From: Streptomyces sp. A1136
GTDB lineage: Bacteria; Actinomycetota; Actinomycetes; Streptomycetales; Streptomycetaceae
Direction of reading: 5' to 3'
Assembly: GCF_004795055.1 (NCBI RefSeq)
Contig: NZ_SSBJ01000028.1
Location: 1-64,000 of the forward strand
DNA length: 64,000 nt
Part shown: in pieces, positions 17,253 to 26,145 of the stretch
Layout of the letters: each line of letters starts with the position of its first letter
How positions within the stretch are numbered: position 1 is the stretch's first letter
The notes under the pieces: model-generated
Databases searched by the model: none
What the model saw: only the letters and a program-made list of their open reading frames with translations
Told to the model about the DNA's origin: nothing
Translations under genes and position numbers: made by a program

Positions 17253-18215
17253 CTAGGGCGTGGTGTCCATGTGGAGTCGGACGGTTGTTCCCCGCTCGGC
17301 CGTGGAGCGGATCTCGACGAGGTCGCACAGCTGGTGGGCGAGCCACAGGCCGCGTCCGCCGATCTGGTCGGGGGTCGGCCTGCGCCGTCCGGCCATCACG
17401 TCGACGATGTGGCCTGAGTCGCGGAACTCGCACAGGAACGTCGCGTCCTGCGACCACGTGCGCAGGGTTCCCCCGCCCCCGCCGTGGCGGATGCTGTTGG
17501 TCGCGATCTCGGTGACGGCCACGGCCAGTTTCGGCAGCCGCTCGGCGGACACTCCGGCGTCGGCCGCGCACTGGGAGACCTTCGCCCGTATCGCCGCCAG
17601 GTCACCGTGGGTGTAACCCATCTCCTGGTAGGGGTCGCACGGGTCGGTGAGCGCGTCGAAGGGGTACTCCGCGCCGACGAGGTAACCCTCGTTGGGTACG
17701 TACTGCCCGTCCTGGCGGATCAACGGGTGGCAGCGGGAGAGGGACCGGAGGGCGGCCTGGTCGCCGTCGGCGGCGTCGTAGGGGCACAGCATCGACCAGG
17801 CGGGGCTCCGCGCGAAGGCCCGGTTCAAGAGCCACTCGTGATAGCGCAGCTCGGAGACTTGCGCGGCGCTGCGCGCCGTGCGCCAAGCCGTCTCGCCGAT
17901 GCCCCGTACGGGCCTTCCGCCCTCGCCCCGCTCCCTCATCCACGCCTCCCAGACGGCGACGAGACGGCCGGGGTTGGGCCCGATCGTCGAGATGTCGACG
18001 AAGGTGACGGCGGGCTCGTCGGCGAGTTCGCCGCGCAGCAGGGACGTCTTGTCGGAGGGCACGGCGACCACCACCGCCTCACCGCCGTCCAGGGCTTCGC
18101 GGATGAAGCCCAGGGTGCCCGACAGGAACTGCGCCTCACCGTCGTAGGGGTACAGCTCGTGGCGGAACGGGGTCTCGTCCCGCCCGGAGGGTCGCCGGGG
18201 CACGCTCGCGCTCAT
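17253..18215 (-). CDS. MEDS-domain protein with anti-sigma ATPase (HATPase_c) domain
   Basis: A 320-residue two-domain regulator. The first 170 residues form a MEDS sensory domain: FRHELYPYDGEAQFLSGTLG, GEAVVVAVPSDKTSLLRGEL, and later ICE-like segment SELRYHEWLLNRAF. The rest is an RsbW/SpoIIAB-type ATP-binding domain with N-box VAVTEIATNSIRHGG and G-box QIGGRGLWLAHQLCD. Such kinases bind sigma factors or phosphorylate STAS antagonists. The ATG overlaps the stop of the upstream MEDS-STAS gene by ATGA, making the two products likely partners in the cytoplasm. Confidence 0.88.
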   Translation of the reverse strand: MSASVPRRPSGRDETPFRHELYPYDGEAQFLSGTLGFIREALDGGEAVVVAVPSDKTSLLRGELADEPAVTFVDISTIGPNPGRLVAVWEAWMRERGEGGRPVRGIGETAWRTARSAAQVSELRYHEWLLNRAFARSPAWSMLCPYDAADGDQAALRSLSRCHPLIRQDGQYVPNEGYLVGAEYPFDALTDPCDPYQEMGYTHGDLAAIRAKVSQCAADAGVSAERLPKLAVAVTEIATNSIRHGGGGGTLRTWSQDATFLCEFRDSGHIVDVMAGRRRPTPDQIGGRGLWLAHQLCDLVEIRSTAERGTTVRLHMDTTP

Positions 18216-19018
18216 ACGGCCATCACCACCGGCATGCCGGGGGCCGCGTAGCCCGCCAGTTCCCAACACAGGCGCACGGTTTCGTTGGCGCCCTCCACGA
18301 TGATCCGGCGGTCCGGCAGCTGACGGGCGGCCTCGACGAGTGCGTGCATGCCCGCGGCGTCGATCATCTCCAAGGTGTCGAACCGCAGCCGCACCTTGGG
18401 CGTGTGTCGTACCGCCGCCCGTACCGCGGCGTTGAACGCCGCCGCACACTCCGAGTCGATCACTCCGTCTACGCTCCACCTGTCGGCGCCGCTGCTGAAC
18501 ATCCGGAAGGCCGGACGTCCCGCGCGAATGCCCATCTCGTGCGGGTGCACACATGCCACCCGTTCCAGAGTAGGCGCGTCCCACAGCGACGGGCGGAACG
18601 CGCACACCACCATGGCGCCGCTCTCGGAGGCGAACTCGTCGAGCTTGAGTTCCTGGGCCAGCAGTTCCTCGGCGCCGCCGGTTTCCGTCGCGGGTATCCG
18701 CTCGGCGAGCACCCGCAGCGAGCGGAACCCTTCCCGGGCGGCGGAACGGGCCTCGCGGCGCACCGCGGCCAGGACCGAGTCGGAGTCGGCGGGACCGCGG
18801 AAGTCGAGGACCACGGAGGCGAGGGACACCGTGTCGCGCGGGACGCCGGAGGCGACCCCGGCGGGGCCGACGACCACGATCTTGTCGCCGTAGAGCGCAC
18901 CGTCGGCCACATAGGCCCGCGCGTCGGCGGGGAACGCGCCGTCGGGCTCCATACGCCAGCAGACGTGGTCGCCGTGCTCGACCTCGTCCAAGGTAGCCAG
19001 TGCTCGCGCCGCTCTCAC
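18212..19018 (-). CDS. MEDS-domain protein with STAS domain
   Basis: A 268-residue protein. Its N-terminal MEDS domain starts EVEHGDHVCWRMEPDGAF and includes GDKIVVVGPAGVASGVPRD. Its C-terminal STAS domain (about 180-268) contains VDGVIDSECAAAFNAAVRAA and LRFDTLEMIDAAGMHALVEA. In ordinary antagonists the second motif reads D-S-S-G, the serine being phosphorylated; here it is D220-A-A-G, so the site is lost. GTG 19018 is chosen because GGAAGGGGACGA precedes it; the open frame extends 56 codons further without similarity. It is translationally coupled to the anti-sigma ATPase gene downstream. Confidence 0.85.
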   Translation of the reverse strand: MRAARALATLDEVEHGDHVCWRMEPDGAFPADARAYVADGALYGDKIVVVGPAGVASGVPRDTVSLASVVLDFRGPADSDSVLAAVRREARSAAREGFRSLRVLAERIPATETGGAEELLAQELKLDEFASESGAMVVCAFRPSLWDAPTLERVACVHPHEMGIRAGRPAFRMFSSGADRWSVDGVIDSECAAAFNAAVRAAVRHTPKVRLRFDTLEMIDAAGMHALVEAARQLPDRRIIVEGANETVRLCWELAGYAAPGMPVVMAV

Positions 19019-19275
19019 TCGTCCCCTTCCGGCCCTGCCGAACCACCCGGAGCCGGCCCGCTCGGGCCCCATCCGGCACGCCAGCCTACTGGGCGTCGCC
19101 GGGCAGCCGCGGGCGGCCGTGCCCGGCGAACCGCCGGCGGGGCGGTCCACGCTCTGCCCCTGCCCGCCCCGGTCGGCGCCAATCATCGGCGGAACCGGGG
19201 CCGGGAGGCCCGGACGGACCTGCCGGGCGCCGGCTTCGAGAGGCGGCCCGGGGCCCCGCGCCTAGGGTGTTGTCC

Positions 19276-20484
19276 ATGACACGGACCAGCGCCCCGTCCC
19301 GTACCCGCCGCCCGCCCCGGCTCGGCTACGCGGGCGCCGGGGCGGTGTTCGCCATCGGCATGGCCGGTACGACGCTGCCCACCCCGCTGTACGGGCTGTA
19401 CCGGCAGGAGCTCGGTTTCTCGGAGCTGACGGTGACCCTGGTCTTCGCCGCCTACGCGGTCGGCGTGATCCTGACCCTCCTCGTGGCCGGGGGATACTCC
19501 GACGAAGCGGGGCGCCGCCCGGTCCTCTTCTACTCGCTGGTACTGGGCGCGCTGAGCGCGGTCTGCTTCCTCCTGGAGGGCGGGTTGCCGCTGCTGTTCG
19601 CGGGGCGGGTGCTGTCGGGGTTCTCGGCCGGGCTGCTCAGTGGGGTGGGGACGGTCGCGGTGTTGGAGCTGGCCCCGCCCGGGCGGAAGACGCGGGCGGC
19701 TCTCGTCGCGACGGCGGCGAACATGGGCGGGCTGGGTTGCGGCGCGCTGGTCGCGGGGGTGTTGGCCGAGTACGCCCCGGCTCCGCTCGTCCTCCCCTTC
19801 GTCACCCATCTGGCCCTGCTGGCGGTGGCTGGTGCCATGGTGACGGCACTGCCCGAGACGGTGGACGACGCCCGCCTCGGGGCCCGGCTTCGGCCGCGGG
19901 GCCTGTCGGTCCCGGCGTCCGTCCGCGGTGTGTTCGTGCCCTGCGCGCTGGCGGCCTTCGCCGGATTCGCGCTGCTCGGGCTGTTCACCTCGCTGGCCCC
20001 GAGCTTCCTGGCCGAGACCCTGGGCGTGCACAACCACGCGGTGGTGGGGCTCGTGGTGTTCTCGGTGTTCTTCTCCTCGACGGTGGGCCAGTGGCTGGTG
20101 GGACATCTGGCGGTGGCACGGGCGCTGCCGCTGGGTTGTCTCGTCCTGGTGGCCGGTCTGCTGCTGGTCGCCGCCTCGCTCTGGGCCGAGTCCGCGGCGC
20201 TGCTGGTGGCGGGCGCGGTGTTCGGTGGGCTGGGGCAGGGCATGGCCTTCCGCGCGGGGCTGAGCGCGGTGGGCGACGCGGCGCCGGCCGCGCACCGGGG
20301 CGCCACGATCTCCTCGTTCTTCGTGGTCGCCTACACGGGCATCTCACTGCCGGTGGTGGGCGTCGGCGCCCTGACCCTGTGGCTGGGGCTGGTGGGCGCG
20401 GGGCTGACGTTCAGCGCGTGCGCGATCGTGGTGACCGCCGCCACGGGCCTGTACCTGCTGCGGCACTCGCCCCCCTCGTCCTGA
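19276..20484 (+). CDS. MFS transporter, drug-efflux type
   Basis: A 402-residue, 12-segment MFS transporter. TM1 region AIGMAGTTLPTPLYGLYRQELGF is common in actinobacterial YfcJ/drug-efflux-like permeases. Loop 2-3 reads GGYSDEAGRRPVL and TM5 is GGLGCGALVAGVLAEYAP (motif C-like, seen in exporters). No regulator is adjacent, and the substrate is unknown. ATG 19276 was chosen because it directly precedes the transporter; the open frame upstream to 19000 is not conserved-looking. Confidence 0.85.
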   Translation: MTRTSAPSRTRRPPRLGYAGAGAVFAIGMAGTTLPTPLYGLYRQELGFSELTVTLVFAAYAVGVILTLLVAGGYSDEAGRRPVLFYSLVLGALSAVCFLLEGGLPLLFAGRVLSGFSAGLLSGVGTVAVLELAPPGRKTRAALVATAANMGGLGCGALVAGVLAEYAPAPLVLPFVTHLALLAVAGAMVTALPETVDDARLGARLRPRGLSVPASVRGVFVPCALAAFAGFALLGLFTSLAPSFLAETLGVHNHAVVGLVVFSVFFSSTVGQWLVGHLAVARALPLGCLVLVAGLLLVAASLWAESAALLVAGAVFGGLGQGMAFRAGLSAVGDAAPAAHRGATISSFFVVAYTGISLPVVGVGALTLWLGLVGAGLTFSACAIVVTAATGLYLLRHSPPSS

Positions 20485-20575
20485 GGTGCTCGTCCGACGC
20501 GCCGCCGCCCGCTGGCGCCGACGCCCGGTGATGGGAACCTGAGATGTGGGGCCGTGAACGGCGGGCGGAGACCAC

Positions 20576-22795
20576 ATGGGCATCCCCAGGGGGCCGGGCA
20601 CCGGAAGCGACACGGGCACCGGTACGGGCAGGATCGGCCGCGCGGGGCACCGGGCCTCCCGGGCCCTGACGGCGCTGCGCACCGGGACCGGCACCCTGCC
20701 CGCCGCGGCCCGCCGGGCCGTGCGCGTCACCCTCGCCGCGTGCGTCGGCTTCTACACGTTCCTCCACGTCCTCCGCCTCCCGGTGCCCGCCACCTACGCG
20801 CTGTTCGCCGCCGTGGCGCTGGCCGTGCTGTCCCGAATCCCGGGCACGGGCCGTCAGCGGTCGGCGCAGCTCGTGCGGGTGTTGCCGGTGGCGTGCGTGC
20901 TGGTCACCCTCGGCACCCTCCTCGCCGTACGGAACTGGGCCGCCGTGGCCGGCATGCTCGTCATCGGTTTCTGCCTGGCCTTCGGTGCGGCGGCCGGACC
21001 GCGCCAGGCCGGAGCCGCGCCGGGCCTGCAACTGCTGTTCATCCTGCCCTGCTTCCCCCCCTTCGCCCCCGACGAGCTGGGCGAGCGGCTCCTGGGGGTC
21101 GTCGTCGGAATCCTCCTGCTCATCCTCGCCGAGGCATGGGTGCTACCCGATCCGCCCGAGCCCTCCTACCGCGACCGGGTGGCCCGGGCGGCCGAGGTCG
21201 CGGCCCGGTGCGCGGCCGCGCTGGCGGCGCCGCCCTACGCGCTGTCGCGGGCGGCCGCGGAAGAGGCCGTCGCCGCCGGGGAATCGTTGCGGCCCTCCCG
21301 GTCCCCGGAAGCGGAGCGGCCCGCCGGGCCGGGGGTCCGCGAGCGGGGGTCGGCCCACAGCGGTCTCGCCGCGCGGACTCTCCTCGCCCGGCTGCACGCC
21401 CTGCCCGTCCCGGCGGCGGGGGTCACGCCGTTGCCGGAAAGCCTCGACCTGCTCCGGGGTGTGGAGGCCGCGGCGCGCGAGATCGGCGCGCTTCTGGCGG
21501 CCCCCTCCGCCGAGACCTCGCGCCCCCGCGGGCCCGACGGGGCGGCCCGGCTCGCCCTGGCGGCGGCCCGCGCCGGGGCGGCGGCCGTCGTCCCGGCGCT
21601 GCCGGCCGACCGGCGCCGGCAGGCGAGCGTGCTGGAGGTGGCCGACGCCGCGCTGGTGCTGGGCGAGGCGGTGGACATCGCCGTATGGGGCCGCGGCGCC
21701 GTCGGCGATGGGCGTGACACGGGACGTTTCTGGTACGCCCGGCGCAGTGAGCCCTATCTGTGGTGGCACCGGTTGGCCGCTCACGCGGGGCCGAGGTCGG
21801 TGTACTTCCAAAACGCCGTGCGGATCGCCCTCGCGCTCGCGGTCGCGCGGACGATCGCGGGGTTGGACACCCTCCCCCACGGCTTCTGGGCCATGCTGGC
21901 GGTGCTGAGCCTGACCCGCACCACGGCCGTCCAGACCCGCCACACCGTGCGCAGCGCCCTGATCGGTACCTTCCTGGGCGCGATGGCGGCGGGCGCCGTC
22001 TTGACCCTGGCGGGCACCGCGAGCACCGCCTACGCGTTCATCCTGCCGCCCCTGATGCTCTTCGCCTTCACCACCGGCCCGCTGCACGGCGTCGGGTGGG
22101 GTCAGGCGATGTTCACCAACGTGGTGGCCATGGCCTTCGCCCAGCTGTCGCCGTCCGACTGGAGGCTGGCCGAGTACCGGTTCCTCGACGTGCTCATCGG
22201 GAGCGGCATCGGTCTGGTCGTCGGTCTGCTCGCGTGGCCGCGCGGGGCGCACGACGAGTTGGGCCGGGCCGTGGCGCGGTTGCTGCGGGCCGCCGCGGGC
22301 GAGGTCGCGGCCACCACCCGGGACGACGGGCCCGCCGGGTCCGAGGACCTCGACAGCGCCGAGGTCCAACGGGCGCTGACCCTCGCCGAGTCCGCGTACG
22401 CGCAGTACCAGGGCGAGGCCCAACGGCCCGCAGGGCCGGGCCCCGACTGGCAGTGTGCGCTGATGGCCGGCCACCACGTCCTGTGGGGCGCCCGGCGGGT
22501 CCGCGCGTCACCGGGCGGTTTGCCGGCCGCGCCGGTAGCCGAGCGGCGGATGCGGGAGTACGGCGCGTGGGTGGCCGAGGGGTTCCTGACCGCGTCCGAG
22601 CGCTACGACGTGCTCCGCCGCGCGGCCGCGCCGCCGGGCCGTTCCCCCGCGGGCTCCGGGCCCGAGGAGGCCGACTCCTCCCTCGACGCTCCGCCGCGCT
22701 ACTACACCGCGCTGGCCTGGCTCGACTTCCTCACCGCGGACCTGGTCCGCATGGCGGCGTCCCATCCTGCGCAGCGCATGCCGGTCACCCCGTGA
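20576..22795 (+). CDS. FUSC-family membrane protein, long form
   Basis: A 739-residue protein with two hydrophobic blocks (about 50-185 and 415-560) separated by a soluble helical region, the duplicated layout of YccS/AaeB-type FUSC proteins. The second block contains FQNAVRIALALAVARTIAG and HGFWAMLAVLSLTRTTAVQT, the FUSC signature. GGAG lies 5 bases before ATG 20576. Export of aromatic or other acids across the cytoplasmic membrane is suggested by family only. Its last 11 bases overlap the convergent sigma factor gene. Confidence 0.83.
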   Translation: MGIPRGPGTGSDTGTGTGRIGRAGHRASRALTALRTGTGTLPAAARRAVRVTLAACVGFYTFLHVLRLPVPATYALFAAVALAVLSRIPGTGRQRSAQLVRVLPVACVLVTLGTLLAVRNWAAVAGMLVIGFCLAFGAAAGPRQAGAAPGLQLLFILPCFPPFAPDELGERLLGVVVGILLLILAEAWVLPDPPEPSYRDRVARAAEVAARCAAALAAPPYALSRAAAEEAVAAGESLRPSRSPEAERPAGPGVRERGSAHSGLAARTLLARLHALPVPAAGVTPLPESLDLLRGVEAAAREIGALLAAPSAETSRPRGPDGAARLALAAARAGAAAVVPALPADRRRQASVLEVADAALVLGEAVDIAVWGRGAVGDGRDTGRFWYARRSEPYLWWHRLAAHAGPRSVYFQNAVRIALALAVARTIAGLDTLPHGFWAMLAVLSLTRTTAVQTRHTVRSALIGTFLGAMAAGAVLTLAGTASTAYAFILPPLMLFAFTTGPLHGVGWGQAMFTNVVAMAFAQLSPSDWRLAEYRFLDVLIGSGIGLVVGLLAWPRGAHDELGRAVARLLRAAAGEVAATTRDDGPAGSEDLDSAEVQRALTLAESAYAQYQGEAQRPAGPGPDWQCALMAGHHVLWGARRVRASPGGLPAAPVAERRMREYGAWVAEGFLTASERYDVLRRAAAPPGRSPAGSGPEEADSSLDAPPRYYTALAWLDFLTADLVRMAASHPAQRMPVTP

Positions 22796-24044
22796 CCTCG
22801 TCGGGGTCGGTGGCGAGGCGGGCCGCCCGGAGGGTGAGGTAGTCCCGTTCGGGGAGGCTCGCCGTGCGCCGGGCGGCGGCGCGGTAGTCGGCGACGGCGG
22901 CCTCGCGGTCCCCGGCCAGCTCGTGCAGGTGGCCGCGTACCGCGTACAGGCGGTGGTGCTCCCGGAGGTCCGGCGCGTCGGCGAGCAGGGCGAGTCCGGC
23001 GCGCGGACCGTCGACCATCGCGGTCGCGACGGCCCGGTTCAAGGTGATCAGCGGATTGTCGGACATCCGCTCCAGGACCCCGTACAGGGCGAGGATCTGC
23101 GGCCAGTCCGTCTCCCCCGCGGTCGGGGCCTCGTCATGGACGGCCGCGATGGCGGCCTGCACCTGGTAGGGGCCGACCGGACCCCGCGGCAGGGCGGCGG
23201 TGATCAGCGCGATCCCCTCGGCGATCGCGGCGGCGTCCCAGCGGGTGCGGTCCTGCTCCGCGAGCGGGACGAGTTCGCCGCCGGGCCCGGTGCGGGCCGG
23301 TCCGCGGGCGTCGGTGAGGAGCATCAGCGCGAGCAGCCCGGTGACCTCACCGTCGTCCGGGAGCAGCGCGTGGACGGCCCTGGCCAGGCGGATGGCCTCC
23401 CGGGCGAGTTCGACGCGTTGCAGGTCGGGACCGGCGCTGCTCGCGTAGCCCTCGTTGAAGATCAGGTACAGCACATGCAGCACCGCGTCCAGCCGCGCCG
23501 GCCACTCGTCGGCGTCGGGCATCCGCAACGGCACGCCCGAGGTCTTGATCAGTTGTTTGGCCCGGCTGATCCGCCGGCCCATGGTCGCCTCCGGCACCAT
23601 GAAGGCGCGCGCGATCTCCCCCGTCGTCAGCCCGCCCACCGAGCGGAGGGTGAGGGCGATGGCGGAGGCGGACGACAGCGACGGATGGCAGCACAGGAAC
23701 AGCAGGGCGAGGGTGTCGTCGCGTCCGGCCCGGTCCTCGGCGTCCGCGGGCGGGGCGGTCCGCCGGTCGGCCGGGACCCGCGCGGCCACCAGGTCCTCCC
23801 TGCGCCGCCGGGCCTGCTCGCCGCGCACCTGCTCGGTCATCCGGCGGGCGGCGACCTGGATCAGCCAGCCGCGCGGGTTGTGCGGCAGCCCCTCCCCGGG
23901 CCACTGGCGGGCGGCGTCCAGCAAGGCCTCCTGCACGGCGTCCTCGGCGGCGGAGAAGTCGCCGTAACGGCGGGTGAGCACGCCGACGACCTGCGGCGCG
24001 AGTACGCGCAGCAGGTCCTCGACGGTGCGTTCGGCCGTGGTCAC
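22785..24044 (-). CDS. ECF sigma factor with long C-terminal extension (ECF42 type)
   Basis: A 419-residue sigma factor, twice normal ECF length. Region 2 is LTRRYGDFSAAEDAVQEALLDA with NPRGWLIQVAARRM; region 4 is LTLRSVGGLTTGEIARAFMVPEATMGRRISRAKQ. The extension (about 190-419) contains LHVLYLIFNEGYASSAG and the TPR-like end HRLYAVRGHLHELAGDREAAVADYRAA, characteristic of ECF42 (DUF6596). GTG 24044 overlaps the stop of the DGPF gene by GTGA. ECF42 factors have no anti-sigma partner and are instead tied to DGPF proteins; the C-terminal extension is thought to control activity. Confidence 0.92.
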   Translation of the reverse strand: MTTAERTVEDLLRVLAPQVVGVLTRRYGDFSAAEDAVQEALLDAARQWPGEGLPHNPRGWLIQVAARRMTEQVRGEQARRRREDLVAARVPADRRTAPPADAEDRAGRDDTLALLFLCCHPSLSSASAIALTLRSVGGLTTGEIARAFMVPEATMGRRISRAKQLIKTSGVPLRMPDADEWPARLDAVLHVLYLIFNEGYASSAGPDLQRVELAREAIRLARAVHALLPDDGEVTGLLALMLLTDARGPARTGPGGELVPLAEQDRTRWDAAAIAEGIALITAALPRGPVGPYQVQAAIAAVHDEAPTAGETDWPQILALYGVLERMSDNPLITLNRAVATAMVDGPRAGLALLADAPDLREHHRLYAVRGHLHELAGDREAAVADYRAAARRTASLPERDYLTLRAARLATDPDEVTG

Positions 24045-24442
24045 AGCTCGGTAGGCGGCGCCGACATCACCTGGCGGACCTCGATCGGCATGTTCAGCGG
24101 CCGGCCGCCGGGGCCGGGCGCGGCGGAGACGCACGCGGCGATCTCGATGGCCCGCTCCTCGCTGTCACAGTCCACGATCCACCAGCCGGCCAGGAACTCC
24201 TTCGTCTCCGGGAACGGTCCCTCGGTGATCAGTGGCGCGCCGCCGGCGTGCGAGCGGACGATCCGCGCGTTCTCGGGCATCGCCAGGCCCTGGGCGTCGA
24301 CCAGCTCGCCGGCCTCGGCCAGCTTCCGGTTGGTGTCCTTCATGAAGCCGATGTGGGCCCGGAACTCCTCGGGCTTCCACTCCTGGATCCCGGGGAAGTC
24401 AACGCTCTTCTCGCTGAACTGCATGAGCAGCATGTACTTCAT
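24041..24442 (-). CDS. DGPF/YCII-domain protein, ECF42 partner
   Basis: A 133-residue YCII-like protein: MKYMLLMQFSEKSVDF starts the fold, and GGAPLITEGPFPETKEFLAGWWIVD contains the GPF motif and the usual core. The function is unknown, but genes of this family regularly sit beside, and are targets of, ECF42 sigma factors. Here the stop overlaps the sigma factor start, giving strict co-translation. ATG 24442 fits the domain edge; an upstream ATG at 24535 would add an arginine-rich stretch unlike the family. Confidence 0.88.
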   Translation of the reverse strand: MKYMLLMQFSEKSVDFPGIQEWKPEEFRAHIGFMKDTNRKLAEAGELVDAQGLAMPENARIVRSHAGGAPLITEGPFPETKEFLAGWWIVDCDSEERAIEIAACVSAAPGPGGRPLNMPIEVRQVMSAPPTEL

Positions 24443-24733
24443 GTCCGTGCCTCGTCTCGTCGGGTGCGCCGGCCCTCGTCGCGTCGGAGGGCCGCTTTCA
24501 CGGGGAGGTAGAAGCCGGCTCCGGGATTGCGACATCTCGACGGGAGATTCCCGAAAAAAGTTAGCGGACGCGGGGGTCGGCCTCCATCGCGGCGCCCCTG
24601 ACGCGGATCGGGCGGCCCTCGCCGTCGCCCGCCGTTGGGCGGGCGGGCGACGGCGGTGCCAGGGTGGGACCTGTGGCTCCTCGGGCGGCCGTGGAGCCGG
24701 TGGAAAGCCACGCTGACAGCGAGGAGGCTGACG

Positions 24734-24973
24734 ATGACCGAATCCGCGAGCGGCGGGTCCTATTCGAACGTGGTCGTGTCACCCGTCATGGCGGGCAGCC
24801 CGCCGTTTCGGATCGTCCAGGTCTACGGGGAGGTGGCGGGCCGGGCGCACGACGTGGTCGACGTGCTCCATCTGCTGCGGGCCGTCGGCATCCCGCACCC
24901 CGACCTCGACGACCCGTCGGTGGTGCGCTGGGAAGGCGGCGACAAGTTCACCTGGGGCTTGCGGCACAAGTGA
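24734..24973 (+). CDS. Small protein of unknown function
   Basis: A 79-residue soluble protein starting MTESASGGSYSNVVVSP and containing FRIVQVYGEVAGRAHDVVDVLHLL and a tryptophan-bearing end, KFTWGLRHK. I do not recognise a family. It has a strong ribosome-binding site (GAGGAGG, 7 bases before the ATG) and good codon bias, so it is a real gene. It faces the aldo-keto reductase gene tail to tail and is divergent from the DGPF gene. Confidence 0.65.
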   Translation: MTESASGGSYSNVVVSPVMAGSPPFRIVQVYGEVAGRAHDVVDVLHLLRAVGIPHPDLDDPSVVRWEGGDKFTWGLRHK

Positions 24974-25041
24974 CGCGGGGCCCGACCCGGAGGCCGGACC
25001 TGCCCGGGCCCGCCGCGCGCACCGGGCAACCGGTCAGCCGT

Positions 25042-26025
25042 TCAGCCGTTCAGCGAGGCCATCAGTTCGGGGGCGTAGCGGTCGCCCGAGACGGCGCCGT
25101 GAGGTGCCACCGCGTCGAGGGCGGCCAGGTCGGCGTCGGTGATCGTCACGTCGGTGGCGGCGACGTTCTCCTCCAGGTAGCGACGCCGCTTGGTGCCGGG
25201 GATGGGCACCGCGCCCTGGCTCAGCGTCCAGGCCAGGGCGAGCTGGGAGGGGGTGACGCCCTTGTCCGCCGCCAGCCGGCGCACCTGGGCGACGAGGGCC
25301 AGGTTGCGGTCGAAGTTCTCGCCCTGGAAGCGGGGGTCGGTGCGGCGGAAGTCGTCGGCCGCGAAGTCGTCCGGGCTGGTGACGGCGCCGGAGAGGAAGC
25401 CCCGGCCCAGCGGGGAGTAGGCGACGAGGCCGATGCCGAGTCCGCGCAGGGTCTCCAGGACGCCGTCGTGCTCGATGCCGCGCTCGAAGAGGCTGTACTC
25501 GGTCTGTACGGCGGCCAGCGGGTGGACCGCGTGGGCGCGGGCGATGGTGGCGGGCGCGACCTCGCAGAGCCCGATGTGGCGCACCTTGCCGGCGGCCACC
25601 AGCTCGGCCATGGCGCCGACGCTCTCCTCGACGGGCACGGCCGGGTCGACGCGGTGCAGGTAGTACAGGTCGATGTGGTCGGTGCCCAGGTGGCGCAGCG
25701 AGCGGTCGGCCGCGTGGCGGATGTACTCCGGGGTGCCGTTGTAGCCGCGGAATTCTCCCTGGTCGCTGAATTCGACGCCGGTCTTGGTGGCGACCACGGC
25801 CGCGTCCCGGCGGCCCGCGAGCGCCTTGCCGAGGAGCTGTTCGTTGATGAAGGGGCCGTACCCCTCGGCGGTGTCGAGCAGTGTGACGCCCAGTTCGAGG
25901 GCCCGGTCGATGGTGGCCAGGGACTCGGTGTCGTCCGTGGCCCCGTAGTGGGCGCTCATGCCCATGAGGCCGAGGCCCTCGGCGCCGACGACGAGGCCCT
26001 GACCGCCCAGAGTGCGCTTCTCCAT
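25042..26025 (-). CDS. Aldo/keto reductase
   Basis: A 327-residue aldo-keto reductase barrel. The catalytic tetrad is visible: Asp and Tyr in LLDTAEGYGPFINEQLLGKAL, Lys in VVATKTGVEF and His in IDLYYLHRVDP. The NADPH site is near the end (VPIPGTKRRRYLEENV). It reduces aldehydes or ketones in the cytoplasm. AAGGGA precedes ATG 26025. It is divergent from a TetR regulator, and two related operator-like sites lie between them, so TetR repression is likely. The stop region has the repeat CAGCCGTT three times in imperfect tandem. Confidence 0.92.
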   Translation of the reverse strand: MEKRTLGGQGLVVGAEGLGLMGMSAHYGATDDTESLATIDRALELGVTLLDTAEGYGPFINEQLLGKALAGRRDAAVVATKTGVEFSDQGEFRGYNGTPEYIRHAADRSLRHLGTDHIDLYYLHRVDPAVPVEESVGAMAELVAAGKVRHIGLCEVAPATIARAHAVHPLAAVQTEYSLFERGIEHDGVLETLRGLGIGLVAYSPLGRGFLSGAVTSPDDFAADDFRRTDPRFQGENFDRNLALVAQVRRLAADKGVTPSQLALAWTLSQGAVPIPGTKRRRYLEENVAATDVTITDADLAALDAVAPHGAVSGDRYAPELMASLNG

Positions 26026-26062
26026 GGTGTTTCCCTTCCGAACCCGACGCTGCCGCCGAGGT

Positions 26063-26083
26063 AAGTAACTAACTGGATAGTTT
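26063..26083. promoter_or_regulatory. TetR operator candidate 1
   Basis: AAGTAACTA at 26063-26071 runs into AACTGGATAGTTT (26071-26083), an AT-rich imperfect palindrome in otherwise GC-rich DNA. It lies just downstream of the proposed reductase promoter and pairs in design with the second site at 26114-26131. Confidence 0.65.
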
Positions 26084-26108
26084 GAGCATGCGGCACCGGG
26101 CGCCACGT

Positions 26109-26114
26109 TGTCAA
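26109..26114 (-). promoter_or_regulatory. -35 element for the aldo/keto reductase
   Basis: On the minus strand this reads TTGACA, a perfect -35. CATGCT follows after 18 bases (26090-26085) as a weak -10. Both operator sites flank this promoter, which would explain repression. Confidence 0.5.
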
Positions 26115-26131
26115 TAACCGGATAGTTACTT
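26114..26131. promoter_or_regulatory. TetR operator candidate 2
   Basis: AACCGGATAGTTACTT, within 26114-26131, ends in TAGTTACTT (26123-26131), the exact reverse complement of AAGTAACTA in site 1. The core GGATAGTT is shared by both sites. It lies 15 bases before the tetR start codon. Confidence 0.65.
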
Positions 26132-26145
26132 GCTAGGCTGGCGCC

